64,000 nucleotides of DNA from Georgenia muralis (GCF_003814705.1 NZ_RKRA01000001.1:2976001-3040000), one strand, 5' to 3'. Positions 11,370 to 23,098 are shown, numbered from the stretch's first letter. Program-made: numbers and translations. Notes: generated by a model from the letters alone, not told the origin.

Positions 11370-12496
11370 CCGAACCCCTCCGGGACGGGGTGGAGCCCGG
11401 CCTCCGCCCGTCCGGCGCGGGGCCCGGCGCCCGCGGGTCCGGCCTCGAGCCGGGCGCCCGCGCGTCAGGTCTCGAGCCCGGTGCCCGTGGGGTCGGCCTC
11501 GAGCCCGGTGCCCGCGGCCCGGCCGTCGTCGCCCTCGGCGGCGGGCACGGCCTCGCCGCCACGCTCGGCGCCCTGCGGCACATCACGCAGAACGTCACGG
11601 CCGTCGTCACGGTCGCCGACGACGGCGGCTCCTCCGGCCGCCTGCGCGGCGAGCTCGGCGTGCTCCCGCCCGGCGACCTGCGGATGGCCCTGTCGGCCCT
11701 GTGCGACGACGGCGAGTGGGGCCTGACCTGGCGCGACGTGCTCCAGCACCGGTTCCGCACCGCGGGGCCGCTGGACAACCACGCCGTCGGGAACCTCCTC
11801 ATCGTGGCGCTCTGGGAGCTCCTCGGCGACCCCGTGGCCGGCCTGGACTGGGTGGGGCGCCTGCTCGGGGTGCGCGGGCGGGTGCTGCCGATGGCGTCGG
11901 TGCCCCTGGAGATCGAGGCGACCGTGCGCGGCGAGCACGGCACCGAGACGATCCGCGGCCAGTCCGCCGTCGCGGTGTGCACCGGCGTCGTCGAGCAGGT
12001 GCGGATCATCCCCGAGAACCCGCCCGCCAGCCCCGAGGCGGTGGCCGCCGTCCGCGCCGCGGACTGGGTCGTCCTCGGGCCCGGCTCCTGGTACACCTCG
12101 GTCATCCCGCACCTGCTCGTCCCCGAGCTCGCCGCCGCGCTGCACGAGACGCGCGCCCGCCGCGCGCTCACCCTCAACCTCTCGGCCCAGCACGGCGAGA
12201 CGGAGGGGATGACCGCCGCGGACCACATGCGCTCCCTGCACAGCCACGCCCCCGACCTCCGCCTGGACGTCGTCGTGGCCGACCCGGCGGCGGTGGAGGA
12301 CCTCGACGACCTCGCCGACGCCGCCGCGGCGGCGGGCGCCACGCTGCTGCTGCGCCAGGTGGGGGTGGGCGACGGGTCCCCGCGCCACGACCCGCTGCGG
12401 CTGGCGGCGGCGTTCCGCGACGCGTTCGAGGGGGTCCTCGGCGACGTCGAGCCCGAGCGGGGCCCACGAGGGCCGGGAGGAACCACCCGAGGATGA
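11366..12496 (+). CDS. yvcK: gluconeogenesis factor YvcK/CofD-like protein
   Basis: The 376-residue product has the YvcK/MgfK (CofD-like) fold: [18 protein letters not shown] nucleotide-binding loop, [42 protein letters not shown] and [15 protein letters not shown]. Family members bind UDP-sugars and affect cell shape, cell-wall precursor supply and growth on gluconeogenic carbon. The first 50 residues are unusual: a 9-residue motif of the type GLEPGARxS is repeated about four times before the conserved domain begins at about residue 52. ATG 11366 overlaps the rapZ stop, and the stop overlaps the whiA start codon, so the three genes are coupled. A start nearer the domain cannot be excluded. 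Confidence 0.92.
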   Translation: MTEPLRDGVEPGLRPSGAGPGARGSGLEPGARASGLEPGARGVGLEPGARGPAVVALGGGHGLAATLGALRHITQNVTAVVTVADDGGSSGRLRGELGVLPPGDLRMALSALCDDGEWGLTWRDVLQHRFRTAGPLDNHAVGNLLIVALWELLGDPVAGLDWVGRLLGVRGRVLPMASVPLEIEATVRGEHGTETIRGQSAVAVCTGVVEQVRIIPENPPASPEAVAAVRAADWVVLGPGSWYTSVIPHLLVPELAAALHETRARRALTLNLSAQHGETEGMTAADHMRSLHSHAPDLRLDVVVADPAAVEDLDDLADAAAAAGATLLLRQVGVGDGSPRHDPLRLAAAFRDAFEGVLGDVEPERGPRGPGGTTRG

Positions 12497-13494
12497 GTGC
12501 GAAGATGACCGGCATGTCGTTGACCTCCGCCGTGAAGGACGAGCTCGCCCGCCTGCGGGTGGACAAGGTGTCGGCCCGCAAGGCCGAGGTGGCCGCGACC
12601 CTCCGGTTCGCCGGCGGGCTGCACATCATCTCCGGGCGCATCGTCGTCGAGGCCGAGCTCGACACCGCGATCGCCGCCCGCCGGCTGCGCCAGACGATGC
12701 AGGAGGTGTACGGCCACTCCAGCGACATCATCGTCGTCTCCGGCGGTGGCCTGCGCCGCGGCAACCGCTACGTCGTCCGCGTCGTCAAGGACGGCGAGTC
12801 CCTGGCCCGCCAGACCGGCCTGCTCGACACCCGCGGCCGGCCCGTGCGGGGCCTGCCGCCCCAGGTGGTCTCCGCCGGCGTCGCCGAGGCGACGGCGGCC
12901 TGGCGCGGCGCCTTCCTCGCCCACGGCTCCCTCACCGAGCCCGGGCGGTCCAGCTCGCTCGAGGTCACCTGCCCAGGACCCGAGGCCGCGCTGGCCCTCG
13001 TCGGTGCCGCCCGCCGGATGAACGTCGTCGCCAAGGCCCGGGAGGTGCGCGGCATCGACCGCGTCGTCATCCGCGACGGCGACGCGATCTCCGCGATGCT
13101 CACCCGGATGGGTGCGCACGACGCCGTCCTGGTCTGGGAGGAGCGGCGCATGCGCCGGGAGGTCCGCGGGACCGCGAACCGCCTGGCGAACTTCGACGAC
13201 GCGAACCTGCGCCGCTCGGCCCGCGCCGCGGTCGCCGCCGGCGCCCGGGTGGAGCGCGCCTTCGAGATCCTCGGCGAGGAGGTCCCCGAGCACCTCGTCG
13301 AGGCCGGCCGGCTGCGCCTGGAGCACAAGCAGGCGTCCCTGGAGGAGCTGGGCCAGCTATCGAACCCGCCGCTGACCAAGGACGCGGTCGCGGGCCGGAT
13401 CCGGCGCCTGCTGGCCATGGCGGACAAGCGCGCCAGGGAAAAGGGCATCCCGGACACCGAGGCGATCCTCACCCCGGACATGCTCGACCTGTAG
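12493..13494 (+). CDS. whiA: DNA-binding protein WhiA
   Basis: The 333-residue product is WhiA, required for sporulation septation in Streptomyces and widely kept in non-sporulating Gram-positives. It combines a LAGLIDADG homing-endonuclease-like N-terminal domain ([42 protein letters not shown]) with a C-terminal helix-turn-helix ([32 protein letters not shown]). ATG 12493 overlaps the yvcK stop (ATGA). The family start would correspond to ATG 12514 ([14 protein letters not shown]), giving 326 residues, so the true start may be 21 bp later. It is the third gene of the coupled rapZ-yvcK-whiA unit. Confidence 0.95.
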   Translation: MSAKMTGMSLTSAVKDELARLRVDKVSARKAEVAATLRFAGGLHIISGRIVVEAELDTAIAARRLRQTMQEVYGHSSDIIVVSGGGLRRGNRYVVRVVKDGESLARQTGLLDTRGRPVRGLPPQVVSAGVAEATAAWRGAFLAHGSLTEPGRSSSLEVTCPGPEAALALVGAARRMNVVAKAREVRGIDRVVIRDGDAISAMLTRMGAHDAVLVWEERRMRREVRGTANRLANFDDANLRRSARAAVAAGARVERAFEILGEEVPEHLVEAGRLRLEHKQASLEELGQLSNPPLTKDAVAGRIRRLLAMADKRAREKGIPDTEAILTPDMLDL

Positions 13495-14742
<1,248 letters not shown>

Positions 14743-14762
14743 CCCACCACCCGCCGGAAGTA

Positions 14763-14808
14763 CGGACGTCCGCGTGCGCAGCTGAAGGCTCGCGCACGCG
14801 GACGTCCG
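14763..14808. repeat. 17-bp perfect inverted repeat between gap and pgk
   Basis: CGGACGTCCGCGTGCGC (14763-14779) and its exact complement (14792-14808) flank a 12-nt loop. Each arm starts with CGGACGTCCG, itself a palindrome. There is no following T tract. It could be an mRNA processing or attenuating hairpin that sets the ratio of gap to pgk message, or a protein-binding site. Confidence 0.75.
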
Positions 14809-14831
14809 CCTGTCAGGACCCAAGGAGAAGC

Positions 14832-16022
14832 ATGAAGACCATCGAGGACCTCGGCGATCTGCGCGGCAAGCGCGTGCTCGTCCGCTCCGACTTCAACGTC
14901 CCGCTCGACGGCACCACCATCACCGACGACGGCCGCATCCGCGCCGCCCTGCCCACGCTCACCGCGCTGACGAAGGCCGGCGCCCGCGTCGTCGTCACCG
15001 CGCACCTCGGCCGCCCCAAGGGCGCGCCGGAGGCCAGGTACTCCCTCGCACCGGTCGCCGCCCGCCTGGGTGAGCTCCTCGGCCAGGACGTCGTCCTCGC
15101 CAAGGACACCGTGGGCGAGGACGCCCGCGCCGTCGTCGAGGGCCTGGCCGACGGCGACGTCGCCCTGCTCGAGAACATCCGCTTCGACGCCCGCGAGACC
15201 TCCAAGGACGAGGCCGAGCGCGGCGCCCTGGCCGACGAGCTCGCGGCGCTGGCCGACGTCTACGTCTCCGACGGGTTCGGCGTCGTCCACCGCAAGCAGG
15301 CGTCGGTCTTCGACGTCGCCCAGCGGCTCCCGCACGCGGCGGGCACTCTGGTCTTCAAGGAGATCGACTCCCTGCGCCGGGCCACCGAGAACCCCGAGCG
15401 TCCCTACGTCGTCGTGCTCGGCGGCTCGAAGGTCTCCGACAAGCTCGGCGTCATCGCCAACCTCCTGGGCAAGGCCGACCGCCTCCTCATCGGTGGCGGG
15501 ATGGTCTTCACCTTCCTCGCGGCCCAGGGCCACGGCGTCGGGAAGTCCCTGCTCGAGGAGGACCAGGTCGAGACCGTCAAGGGCTACCTCGTCCAGGCGC
15601 AGGAGAAGGGCGTCGAGATCGTCCTGCCCACCGACATCGTCGTGGCGCCGGAGTTCAAGGCCGACGCGCCGGCCACGGTCGTCGCCGCGGACGCGATCCC
15701 GGACGACCAGATGGGCCTGGACATCGGTCCGGAGTCCGCCAAGGCCTTCGCGGCCAAGATCGCCGACGCGCGCACCATCGTCTGGAACGGCCCCATGGGC
15801 GTGTTCGAGTTCGACGCGTTCGCGGCCGGCACCCGCGCGGTCGCCCAGGCGATGTCCGACGCCGACGGCTTCACCATCGTCGGTGGCGGCGACTCCGCCG
15901 CGGCGGTGCGCACCCTCGGGTTCGACGAGTCGACGTTCTCGCACATCTCCACGGGCGGCGGCGCCTCCCTGGAGTTCCTGGAGGGCAAGACCCTCCCCGG
16001 CATCGCCGTCCTGGAGGACTGA
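14832..16022 (+). CDS. pgk: phosphoglycerate kinase
   Basis: The 396-residue enzyme transfers phosphate from 1,3-bisphosphoglycerate to ADP. Family signatures seen are the N-terminal [14 protein letters not shown], the Arg/His loop [20 protein letters not shown], the hinge and nucleotide region [15 protein letters not shown], and the C-terminal [15 protein letters not shown] with [13 protein letters not shown]. Start ATG 14832 has AAGGAG five bases upstream. It is separated from tpiA by only 3 bp. Confidence 0.97.
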   Translation: MKTIEDLGDLRGKRVLVRSDFNVPLDGTTITDDGRIRAALPTLTALTKAGARVVVTAHLGRPKGAPEARYSLAPVAARLGELLGQDVVLAKDTVGEDARAVVEGLADGDVALLENIRFDARETSKDEAERGALADELAALADVYVSDGFGVVHRKQASVFDVAQRLPHAAGTLVFKEIDSLRRATENPERPYVVVLGGSKVSDKLGVIANLLGKADRLLIGGGMVFTFLAAQGHGVGKSLLEEDQVETVKGYLVQAQEKGVEIVLPTDIVVAPEFKADAPATVVAADAIPDDQMGLDIGPESAKAFAAKIADARTIVWNGPMGVFEFDAFAAGTRAVAQAMSDADGFTIVGGGDSAAAVRTLGFDESTFSHISTGGGASLEFLEGKTLPGIAVLED

Positions 16023-16025
16023 CCC

Positions 16026-16823
16026 ATGGCCACCACCCGCACGCCCCTCATGGCGGGCAACTGGAAGATGAACCTCGACCACCACGAGGCCATCGCGCTC
16101 GTCCAGAAGCTCGCCTGGACCCTCAAGGACGCCAAGCACGACGCCGCGGCCGTCGAGGTCGTCGTCGTCCCGCCGTTCACGGACCTGCGCTCGGTGCAGA
16201 CCCTCGTCGACGGCGACAAGCTCGACATCCGCTACGGCGCCCAGGACGTCTCCGCGCAGGCCTCCGGCGCGTACACCGGCGAGATCTCGGCGACGATGCT
16301 CGCCAAGCTCGGCGTCAGCTACGCCGTCGTCGGGCACTCCGAGCGCCGGCAGTACCACGGCGAGGACGACGCCCTCGTCGGCGCCAAGGCCAAGGCCGCG
16401 CTCGGCGCGGGCATCACGCCGATCATCTGCGTCGGTGAGGGCCTGGACGTGCGCAAGGCGGGCGACCAGGTCTCCTACACCCTCGCCCAGCTGGACGGCG
16501 CCTACGCCGGCCTCAGCGCGGACGAGGCCGCGCGGACCGTCGTGGCGTACGAGCCGGTCTGGGCCATCGGTACCGGTGAGGTGGCGACGCCGGAGGACGC
16601 CCAGGAGGTCTGCGGCGCGATCCGGGGCCGGCTGGCCGAGCTGTACGACGACTCCGTCGCCCAGACGGTGCGCGTGCTCTACGGCGGCTCGGTGAAGTCG
16701 TCCAACGTCGCCTCGATCATGGCGAAGGAGGACGTCGACGGCGCCCTCGTGGGCGGCGCGAGCCTCCAGGCGGAGGAGTTCGCGGCCATCGCGCGCTTCC
16801 AGGACCACCAGGTCGGTCTGTAG
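16026..16823 (+). CDS. tpiA: triosephosphate isomerase
   Basis: The 265-residue enzyme interconverts dihydroxyacetone phosphate and glyceraldehyde 3-phosphate. Visible active-site parts are the substrate-binding NWKMN, the electrophilic His in VVGHSERRQ, the catalytic Glu in [12 protein letters not shown] (loop 6 follows) and the phosphate-binding [10 protein letters not shown] and GGASL. It follows pgk by 3 bp and is probably cotranscribed. A GC-rich hairpin at 16836-16867 lies just after it. Confidence 0.97.
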   Translation: MATTRTPLMAGNWKMNLDHHEAIALVQKLAWTLKDAKHDAAAVEVVVVPPFTDLRSVQTLVDGDKLDIRYGAQDVSAQASGAYTGEISATMLAKLGVSYAVVGHSERRQYHGEDDALVGAKAKAALGAGITPIICVGEGLDVRKAGDQVSYTLAQLDGAYAGLSADEAARTVVAYEPVWAIGTGEVATPEDAQEVCGAIRGRLAELYDDSVAQTVRVLYGGSVKSSNVASIMAKEDVDGALVGGASLQAEEFAAIARFQDHQVGL

Positions 16824-16835
16824 CCACACGTGTCG

Positions 16836-16867
16836 CGGGGGAGGCCGGCGCCCGTCGGCCTCCCCCG
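16836..16867 (+). terminator. hairpin after tpiA
   Basis: A perfect 12-bp stem (CGGGGGAGGCCG and complement) encloses an 8-nt loop, 12 bp after the tpiA stop. No T tract follows, as is common for actinobacterial terminators. Confidence 0.6.
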
Positions 16868-17000
16868 TGGTGCGTCGTCGCTCGGTGCCCCCGGAGGTAC
16901 GGGCGCGTCCGCGGCGCGGTCGTGCGCCGAGCCCGCGCGGCGATCACCTATCCTGTACCGGGCGAGCGGACGCCGCCCCAACGAACGGAACGGAGAGCCC

Positions 17001-17246
17001 GTGGACGTCCTTCGGATCATCATCGAGGTCGTGCTGGTGATCACCAGCATCTTCCTCGTCATGACCGTCCTCATGCACAAGGGCAAGGGCGGCGGGCTGT
17101 CGGACATGTTCGGCGGCGGGCTGTCGAGCTCCATCGGCTCCTCCGGCGTGGCCGAGCGTAACCTCAACCGGATCACCATCGGCGTCGCGCTCGTGTGGAC
17201 GACCGCCGTGGTGCTGCTCGGTCTGATCCAGAAGTTCGAGATCTAG
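17001..17246 (+). CDS. secG: preprotein translocase subunit SecG
   Basis: The 81-residue protein has two membrane segments (IIIEVVLVITSIFLVMTVLMH and ITIGVALVWTTAVVLLGLI) separated by the short glycine-rich loop KGKGGGLSDMFGGGLSS, the hallmark of SecG. SecG is the small non-essential subunit of the SecYEG export channel. GTG 17001 has GGAGAG upstream. A -10-like TATCCT is at 16949-16954, so it may have its own promoter. The order tpiA-secG-rbpA is common in Actinobacteria. Confidence 0.95.
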   Translation: MDVLRIIIEVVLVITSIFLVMTVLMHKGKGGGLSDMFGGGLSSSIGSSGVAERNLNRITIGVALVWTTAVVLLGLIQKFEI

Positions 17247-17256
17247 GAGTAGCGAC

Positions 17257-17604
17257 GTGGCTGGTGGAAGTGCGATCCGTGGTTCGCGCGTGGGCGCGGG
17301 CCCCATGGGTGAGGCCGAGCGCGGCGAGGCGGCCCCCCGGGTGTGGGTGTCCTACTGGTGCAACCAGGGCCACGAGGTGCGCCCGAGCTTCGCCAAGGAG
17401 CCCGACATCGTCATCCCCGAGACGTGGGACTGCCCGCGGTGCGGCGGGCCGGCCGGCCAGGACAAGGAGAACCCGCCCTCGCCGACCAAGAACGAGCCCT
17501 ACAAGACCCACCTCGCGTACGTGAAGGAGCGCCGTTCCGACGAGGACGGCGCCGCGCTCCTCGACGAGGCCCTCGCCGCCCTGCGCGAGCGCCGCGGGGG
17601 CTGA
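17257..17604 (+). CDS. rbpA: RNA polymerase-binding protein RbpA
   Basis: The 115-residue protein is RbpA, an actinobacteria-specific activator that binds RNA polymerase and group 1/2 sigma factors and stabilises the open complex. It has the N-terminal basic tail with GGSAIRGSRVG, the core YWCNQGHEVRPSFA and WDCPRCGGPAG with the paired cysteines and His, and the C-terminal sigma-interacting helix (THLAYVKERRSDEDGAALLDEAL). GTG 17257 lies 10 bp after the secG stop, with the ribosome binding site overlapping that stop. Confidence 0.96.
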   Translation: MAGGSAIRGSRVGAGPMGEAERGEAAPRVWVSYWCNQGHEVRPSFAKEPDIVIPETWDCPRCGGPAGQDKENPPSPTKNEPYKTHLAYVKERRSDEDGAALLDEALAALRERRGG

Positions 17605-17624
17605 CCGAGCCCCTCGCCCGACAT

Positions 17625-17662
17625 GAGCCCGGCCCCGCGGCGTCTGCCGCGGGGCCGGGCTC
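17625..17662. terminator. bidirectional terminator between rbpA and opcA
   Basis: A perfect 17-bp stem (GAGCCCGGCCCCGCGGC with its complement) closes a 4-nt loop. It lies in the 89-bp gap between the convergent rbpA and opcA genes and can serve both strands. Confidence 0.85.
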
Positions 17663-17693
17663 GTCTCGTGCGGTCGGCGGGCCGCGCTGCGGC

Positions 17694-18638
17694 TCAGGCC
17701 TGCAGCGCGGGCGCCCCCAGCAGGGCCAGGCCCTCGGTGAGCACCTGCCCGTAGGTGACGTCCGGGTCGAGACGGCGCAGCTCCTCCATGAGGCCGTTGC
17801 GCACGTCGCGGATGGGCAGGTTGACGTACTGGTCGGGCCGTCCCGGCCGGGACAGCGCCGCGACGGCCGAGCCCTGCGGGCGCTGCAGGGAGATGGGGCC
17901 CGAGGCCCGCTCGAGGACGACGCCGCTGATGGCGTCGTGGCCCTCGCCGCGGATCTCCACCGGGCAGCCCAGGCGCAGGCCCAGCCACGCCGCGAGCAGG
18001 TCCACCGACGGGTGGACCGGGGAGCCCGAGACCGTCACGGCCGTGACGGGGTCCAGCGGCGGCTCGTCGAGGGCGGCGGCGAGGATGCTGCGCCACAGCG
18101 TCAGCCCCGCCCAGGCGAGGTCGGAGTCGCCGGGGGAGTAGTTCTGCGCCAGCGCGGTCAGGGCCTTGGCCGGGTCGGGGCACAGCGTGGAGTCGGTGAT
18201 CCGGCGCTGGGCCATGAGGCCGATGGGGTGCTGCGAGGGCGCGGCGGGCGGGTCGGTCGGCCACCACGCCACGATCGGGGCGTCGGGCAGCAGCAGCGGC
18301 ATGACGAGGGTGTCGGGTGTCGAGCCGCCCCCGCCGCGGGGCCGCAGCACGATGACCTCGGACGCGCCGGCGTCGCCGCCCACCCGGATCTGGGCGTCCA
18401 GGCGCGGCTGGGTGCCCTCGGCCGGCGGCTCGTCGGGCAGGACGACGATCACGCGGGAGGGGTGCTCGCGCGAGACGTCGTTGGAGGTGCGGATGGCCCG
18501 CTCCGCCGTCGCGTCGTCGGCGGCGAGGACGACGAGGGTCAGCACCCGGCCCAGGGCGACGGCGCCGCCCTCCTCCCGCAGGGAGACGAGCCGGCTGCCG
18601 ATCTTGGCCGAGGTGGTCCCCCGGAGGTTGATGATCAC
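17694..18638 (-). CDS. opcA: glucose-6-phosphate dehydrogenase assembly protein OpcA
   Basis: The 314-residue OpcA protein is an actinobacterial and cyanobacterial partner that promotes assembly and activity of glucose-6-phosphate dehydrogenase. Family stretches include TLVVLAADD, PHPSRVIVV-like REHPSRVIVVLPDE, LLLPDAPIVAWWPTDPP and RRITDSTLCPDPAKAL. GTG 18638 is followed by IINLRGTTSAKI. It is the last gene of the tkt-tal-pgi-zwf-opcA operon, immediately after zwf. The 6-phosphogluconolactonase gene (pgl), often the next gene in relatives, is absent: a strong terminator follows opcA. Confidence 0.95.
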   Translation of the reverse strand: MIINLRGTTSAKIGSRLVSLREEGGAVALGRVLTLVVLAADDATAERAIRTSNDVSREHPSRVIVVLPDEPPAEGTQPRLDAQIRVGGDAGASEVIVLRPRGGGGSTPDTLVMPLLLPDAPIVAWWPTDPPAAPSQHPIGLMAQRRITDSTLCPDPAKALTALAQNYSPGDSDLAWAGLTLWRSILAAALDEPPLDPVTAVTVSGSPVHPSVDLLAAWLGLRLGCPVEIRGEGHDAISGVVLERASGPISLQRPQGSAVAALSRPGRPDQYVNLPIRDVRNGLMEELRRLDPDVTYGQVLTEGLALLGAPALQA

Positions 18639-18687
18639 TGCTGGTCCTTCCTCGTCGGGCGTTCGCGCCGTGTCGTCCGGGCCGGGC

Positions 18688-20214
18688 TCACGGCCGGCGC
18701 CAGGTGCGGCCGTCGGCGGCGAGCATGGCGTCGGCGCTGGGCGGGCCCCACGACCCGGGCTGGTAGGTCTCCGGGCGGCCGTCGGCGGCCCACTGGTTGA
18801 TGACCGGGTCGAGGATCTGCCACGACAGCTCGACCTCGCGCTGGTGCGGGAACAGCGGCGGGTCGCCGAGGAGGACGTCGAGGATGAGCCGCTCGTAGGC
18901 CTCCGGCGAGTTCTCCGTGAAGGCGTGGCCGTACCCGAAGTCCATGGTGACGTCGCGGACCTCCATCGCCGTCCCGGGCACCTTGGCGCCGAACCGGATG
19001 GTCACCCCCTCGTCCGGCTGGACCCGGATGACCAGGGCGTTGTGCCCCAGCTCCTGGGTGGCGGAGAGGTCGAAGGGCAGGTGCGGTGCCCGCTTGAAGA
19101 CCACCGCGATCTCGGTGACCCGGCGGCCCAGCCGCTTGCCGGCCCGCAGGTAGAACGGCACCCCGGCCCACCGCCGGGTGTCGATGTCCAGGCGCAGCGC
19201 GGCGTAGGTCTCGGTGGCGGTGTCCGAGGGGATCCCGTCCTCCTCGAGGTAGCCGCGCACCTCCTCCCCGCCCTGCCAGCCGGCGCCGTACTGGCCGCGG
19301 GCGGTGTGCGCGGAGAGGTCCGGAGGCAGCCGGACCGCGGAGAGGATCTTCTCCTTCTCGGCGCGCAGGGACTCCGCGTCGAAGGAGACGGGCTCCTCCA
19401 TCGCGGTGAGCGCGAGGAGCTGCAGGAGGTGGTTCTGGATGACGTCGCGGGCCGCGCCGATGCCGTCGTAGTAGCCGGCGCGGGTGCCGATGCCGATGTC
19501 CTCGGCCATGGTGATCTGGACGTGGTCGACGTGGTTGGCGTTCCAGATCGGCTCGAAGAGCTGGTTGGCGAACCGCATGGCGAGGAGGTTCTGGACCGTC
19601 TCCTTGCCGAGGTAGTGGTCGATGCGGAAGACGGAGTCCGGGGGGAAGACCTCGGAGACGACGTCGTCGAGCGCCCGCGCGGAGGCCAGGTCGTGCCCGA
19701 AGGGCTTCTCGATGACCACGCGCCGCCAGCTGTCGCCGGTGGAGTCCGACAGGCCCGAGCGGGCGAGCTGGCGCAGCACCACGGGGAAGGCGTCGGGCGG
19801 GACGGAGAGGTAGAAGGCGTGGTTGCCGCCGGTGCCGCGCTCGGCGTCGAGGCCCTGGACGGTCTCGGCGAGACGGTCGAAGGCGTCGTCGTCGTCGAAC
19901 TCGCCCTGGACGAACCGGAAGCCCGAGACGAGCTGGGCCCACGTGCGCTCGTCGAAGGGCGTGCGGGCGTTCTCGCGCACGGCGTCGTGGACCACCTGGG
20001 CGAACTGCTCGGTGGACCACTCGCGCCGGCCGAACCCGGTGAGCGCGAACGACGGCGGCAGGAGGCCGCGGTTGGCGAGGTCGTAGATCGCCGGCATGAG
20101 CTTCTTGCGCGCCAGGTCGCCGGTGATGCCGAAGATCACCACCCCGGAGGGTCCGGCGATGCGGGGCAGGCGCCGGTCGCGCGGGTCGCGCAGGGGGTTG
20201 ACGTTCGCGTTCAT
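18688..20214 (-). CDS. zwf: glucose-6-phosphate 1-dehydrogenase
   Basis: The 508-residue enzyme catalyses the first step of the oxidative pentose phosphate pathway and makes NADPH. It shows the nucleotide-binding VIFGITGDLARKKLMPA, the substrate-binding RIDHYLGKETVQNLLAMRFAN (conserved His and Lys) and the C-terminal EAYERLILDVLLGDPPLF. ATG 20214 overlaps the pgi stop by four bases, consistent with coupled translation. Length is normal for the family. Confidence 0.97.
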   Translation of the reverse strand: MNANVNPLRDPRDRRLPRIAGPSGVVIFGITGDLARKKLMPAIYDLANRGLLPPSFALTGFGRREWSTEQFAQVVHDAVRENARTPFDERTWAQLVSGFRFVQGEFDDDDAFDRLAETVQGLDAERGTGGNHAFYLSVPPDAFPVVLRQLARSGLSDSTGDSWRRVVIEKPFGHDLASARALDDVVSEVFPPDSVFRIDHYLGKETVQNLLAMRFANQLFEPIWNANHVDHVQITMAEDIGIGTRAGYYDGIGAARDVIQNHLLQLLALTAMEEPVSFDAESLRAEKEKILSAVRLPPDLSAHTARGQYGAGWQGGEEVRGYLEEDGIPSDTATETYAALRLDIDTRRWAGVPFYLRAGKRLGRRVTEIAVVFKRAPHLPFDLSATQELGHNALVIRVQPDEGVTIRFGAKVPGTAMEVRDVTMDFGYGHAFTENSPEAYERLILDVLLGDPPLFPHQREVELSWQILDPVINQWAADGRPETYQPGSWGPPSADAMLAADGRTWRRP

Positions 20215-21974
20215 GGGTTCACCGGTCCGGCCAGGACGCCGGCGAGCCACGCCAGGGCGTCGGGGGTGGTCACGTGCAGCCGCAGCACCGGCCGGCCGAG
20301 GCCGGCGAGCACCGCGGCGTCGCCGGCCGCCTGGGCGGCGAGGAGGGCGGCGAGGTCGAAGTCCCGGCCCGGCACGAGCACCTGGTGCTCGGCCTCGCCG
20401 GTGATCTGGAGGAAGGCGCCCACGGCCGGGCCGCCCTTGTGGAGCTGGCCGGTCGAGTGCAGGAACCGTGGGCCCCACCCGAAGGTGACGGGCCGGCCGG
20501 TGCGCGCGGCGAGGTCCGCGCGCACGTCCCCGAGGAGGTCCGCAGCGCGGCCCTCCCGGTCGAGGTAGGCCATGACCGCGAGGTAGCCCCGCTCGCCCAG
20601 GGTGGCGAGGAGGGCCTCGACGGCGCCCGCGACCGTGTCCGCGCCGCCGAGGAGCTCCGCGGACGCGCGCACCTCCACCCCGGAGTCCTCGAAGGCGGGG
20701 CGCTCGGGCGGCGGGGTGGACTCCAGCAGGCCGCGAGCGGCGGACTTGGCGGCCTCGACGTCGGGCTGGTCGAAGGGGTTGACGCCGAGGAGCCGCCCCG
20801 CGATGGCGACGGCGTTCTCCCACAGGAGCAGCACCGCACCGAGCGAGCCGGCGACGGTCACCTCGGTCCGGGCCGCGTCGTCGTCGTCGTTGCCGTCTCC
20901 AGCGCGGCCGTCAGCCTCGGCGGCGTCGCCGAAACCGTCCGAGCCCGGTGCGGCGTCGCCGGGCCCGTCGGACGCCGGTGCTGCGTCGTCGGTGAGCGGC
21001 AGGAGCACGACCGGCAGGACGTCGGGAGCCGCGCCGTCGAGCTCGGGCGCGCGTGAGCCGACGACCACCGGCAGCAGGCCGGTGCCGTCCTTCCCGGTGG
21101 ACTCGGCCACGAGCTGCTCGACCCAGTCCCCGAGGTGGAACAGCCCGGAGCCGGCGTCGCGCAGGACGATCTTGTCGCGCAGGGGCTCGGTGCCGGCGAG
21201 GGCGGCGGCGAGGACGAGCGCGGGGTTGGCCTCGGAGTCCTCGGCGTAGACCTCGGCGACCTCCGCCGCCTCGTCGAGGAGCTGCTCGACGTCGGCGCCC
21301 GCCAGGGCCGAGGCCACGAGCCCGAAGGCGCTCAGCGCGGAGAAGCGTCCGCCCACGTGCGGGTCGGCCTCGAGGACGGCACGGTAGCCGGCCGCCGTCG
21401 CCGCCTCGTGGAGCGGCGAGCCGGGGTCGGTGACGACGACGATCCGGCTCGCGGCGTCGATCCCGGCGTCGGCGAACGCGGCCTCGAAGATCCGGCGGTG
21501 GGAGTCGGTCTCGAGGGTGCTGCCCGACTTCGAGGACACGACCACGACGGTGGCGCGCAGGTCGCCGTCGAGGGCGCGGCGGACCTGGTCGGGGTCGGTG
21601 GAGTCCAGGACCGTCAGCTGGGCGCCGGCGGTGCCCGCGACGACCTCGGGCGCGAGCGAGGAGCCGCCCATGCCGCACAGGACGACCCGGTCGACGCCCT
21701 CGGCGGCGAGCTCCTCGCGCAGGGCGCGCAGGGGAGCCAGCAGCGGGCGGGAGGTGGCGTGCAGGTCGGTCCAGCCGAGCCGGACGGCGGCCTCGGCCTC
21801 GGCGGCCTCACCCCACAGGGTGGGGTCCTGGGCGGCGAGGCGGGAGGCCACCTTCTCGGCGACGAGCCGGGGCACGTGGTCGCCCACGGCCCGGGCGGCG
21901 TCGCCGGTGGCGCTGACCTCCACCACGGCGCCCTCCTCGGGACCCGCCCACACGACGGTGGCGGGACGGGTCAT
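20211..21974 (-). CDS. pgi: glucose-6-phosphate isomerase
   Basis: The 587-residue protein is a divergent actinobacterial-type phosphoglucose isomerase with SIS folds. It shows [14 protein letters not shown] (phosphate loop), [56 protein letters not shown], and a C-terminal [20 protein letters not shown]. It interconverts glucose 6-phosphate and fructose 6-phosphate. An insertion of about 45 residues (near residues 325-370), almost all Asp, Ala, Gly, Ser and Glu, splits the domain between strands; it looks like a disordered linker. The gene overlaps both tal upstream and zwf downstream by four bases. Confidence 0.93.
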   Translation of the reverse strand: MTRPATVVWAGPEEGAVVEVSATGDAARAVGDHVPRLVAEKVASRLAAQDPTLWGEAAEAEAAVRLGWTDLHATSRPLLAPLRALREELAAEGVDRVVLCGMGGSSLAPEVVAGTAGAQLTVLDSTDPDQVRRALDGDLRATVVVVSSKSGSTLETDSHRRIFEAAFADAGIDAASRIVVVTDPGSPLHEAATAAGYRAVLEADPHVGGRFSALSAFGLVASALAGADVEQLLDEAAEVAEVYAEDSEANPALVLAAALAGTEPLRDKIVLRDAGSGLFHLGDWVEQLVAESTGKDGTGLLPVVVGSRAPELDGAAPDVLPVVLLPLTDDAAPASDGPGDAAPGSDGFGDAAEADGRAGDGNDDDDAARTEVTVAGSLGAVLLLWENAVAIAGRLLGVNPFDQPDVEAAKSAARGLLESTPPPERPAFEDSGVEVRASAELLGGADTVAGAVEALLATLGERGYLAVMAYLDREGRAADLLGDVRADLAARTGRPVTFGWGPRFLHSTGQLHKGGPAVGAFLQITGEAEHQVLVPGRDFDLAALLAAQAAGDAAVLAGLGRPVLRLHVTTPDALAWLAGVLAGPVNP

Positions 21975-23098
21975 CGCGCCGCCGTCCGTGCCAGCGCGGC
22001 GGTGACGGTCTCGAGGAGCTCGTCCCAGCTCTTCTCGAACTTCTCGACGCCCTCGGCCTCGAGGGTGTCGGTGACGTCGGTGTAGGAGATGCCGAGACGC
22101 TCGAGGGCGTCGAGGTGCGCCCGGGCGGCGTCGTACGTGCCGTGCACGGTGTCCCCGCGCAGGTCCGCGTGGTCCGCCGCGGCCTCGAGGGTCTTCTCCG
22201 GCATGGTGTTGACGACGCCGTCGACGACGAGCTCGTCGACGTACATCGTGTCGGGGTAGGCGGGGTCCTTGACACCGGTGGACGCCCAGAGCGGGCGCTG
22301 CGGGTGGGCGCCGGCGGCGGCGAGCTCCTCCCAGCGCGGGGTGGAGAAGATCTCCTCGTACGCCTCGAAGGCCAGGCGCGCGTTCGCGATGCCGGCCTTG
22401 CCCTTGAGGGCCTTGGCCTCGTCGGTGCCGATCTTGTCCAGGCGCGCGTCGATCTCGCTGTCGACGCGGGAGACGAAGAAGCTCGCCACCCCGCGGATCT
22501 TGGCGAGGTCGATCCCGGCCCGCTGGGCGCGCTCGAGCCCGTCGAGGTAGGCGTTGGCGACGGCGCGGTAGCGGTCGAGGGAGAAGATGAGCGTCGTGTT
22601 GACGCTGATCCCCTCACCGATCGCCTGGGTGATGGCGGGCAGGCCCTCGACCGTGGCCGGGATCTTCACCATGAGGTTGGGGCGGTCGACGGTCGACCAC
22701 AGGATCCGGGCCTGCTCGATCGTGCGCTCGGTGTCCTTCGCCAGGCGTGGGTCCACCTCGATGGACACGCGGCCGTCCTGGCCGCCGGTCGCCTCGTGGA
22801 CCGGCGCGAAGAGGTCGGCCGCCTCCCGGACGTCGTCGGTGGTGACCGCCATGACGGCCTCGTCCAGGTCGGTGCCGGCAGTGGCCAGGGTCGCCATCTG
22901 CTCGTCGTAGGAGCTGCCCTGGGAGAGGGCGGCGGCGAAGATCGTGGGGTTGGTCGTCACGCCCACGACGTGGCGCTCGTCGATGAGCCGGCGCAGCCCT
23001 CCGCCGGTGAGGCGGGCGCGGGACAGGTCGTCCAGCCAGATGGAGACGCCGTGCGCGCTGAGCTCGGCGAGCCGGTCGGTCGGGGTGGTCTCGCTCAT
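21971..23098 (-). CDS. tal: transaldolase
   Basis: The 375-residue enzyme moves a dihydroxyacetone unit between sugar phosphates in the non-oxidative pentose phosphate pathway. It matches the long actinobacterial TalB type: [28 protein letters not shown], the Schiff-base Lys in [13 protein letters not shown], and [25 protein letters not shown] 23098 gives the conserved start. The stop overlaps the pgi start. It is separated from tkt by 162 bp that holds a hairpin. Confidence 0.96.
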   Translation of the reverse strand: MSETTPTDRLAELSAHGVSIWLDDLSRARLTGGGLRRLIDERHVVGVTTNPTIFAAALSQGSSYDEQMATLATAGTDLDEAVMAVTTDDVREAADLFAPVHEATGGQDGRVSIEVDPRLAKDTERTIEQARILWSTVDRPNLMVKIPATVEGLPAITQAIGEGISVNTTLIFSLDRYRAVANAYLDGLERAQRAGIDLAKIRGVASFFVSRVDSEIDARLDKIGTDEAKALKGKAGIANARLAFEAYEEIFSTPRWEELAAAGAHPQRPLWASTGVKDPAYPDTMYVDELVVDGVVNTMPEKTLEAAADHADLRGDTVHGTYDAARAHLDALERLGISYTDVTDTLEAEGVEKFEKSWDELLETVTAALARTAAR

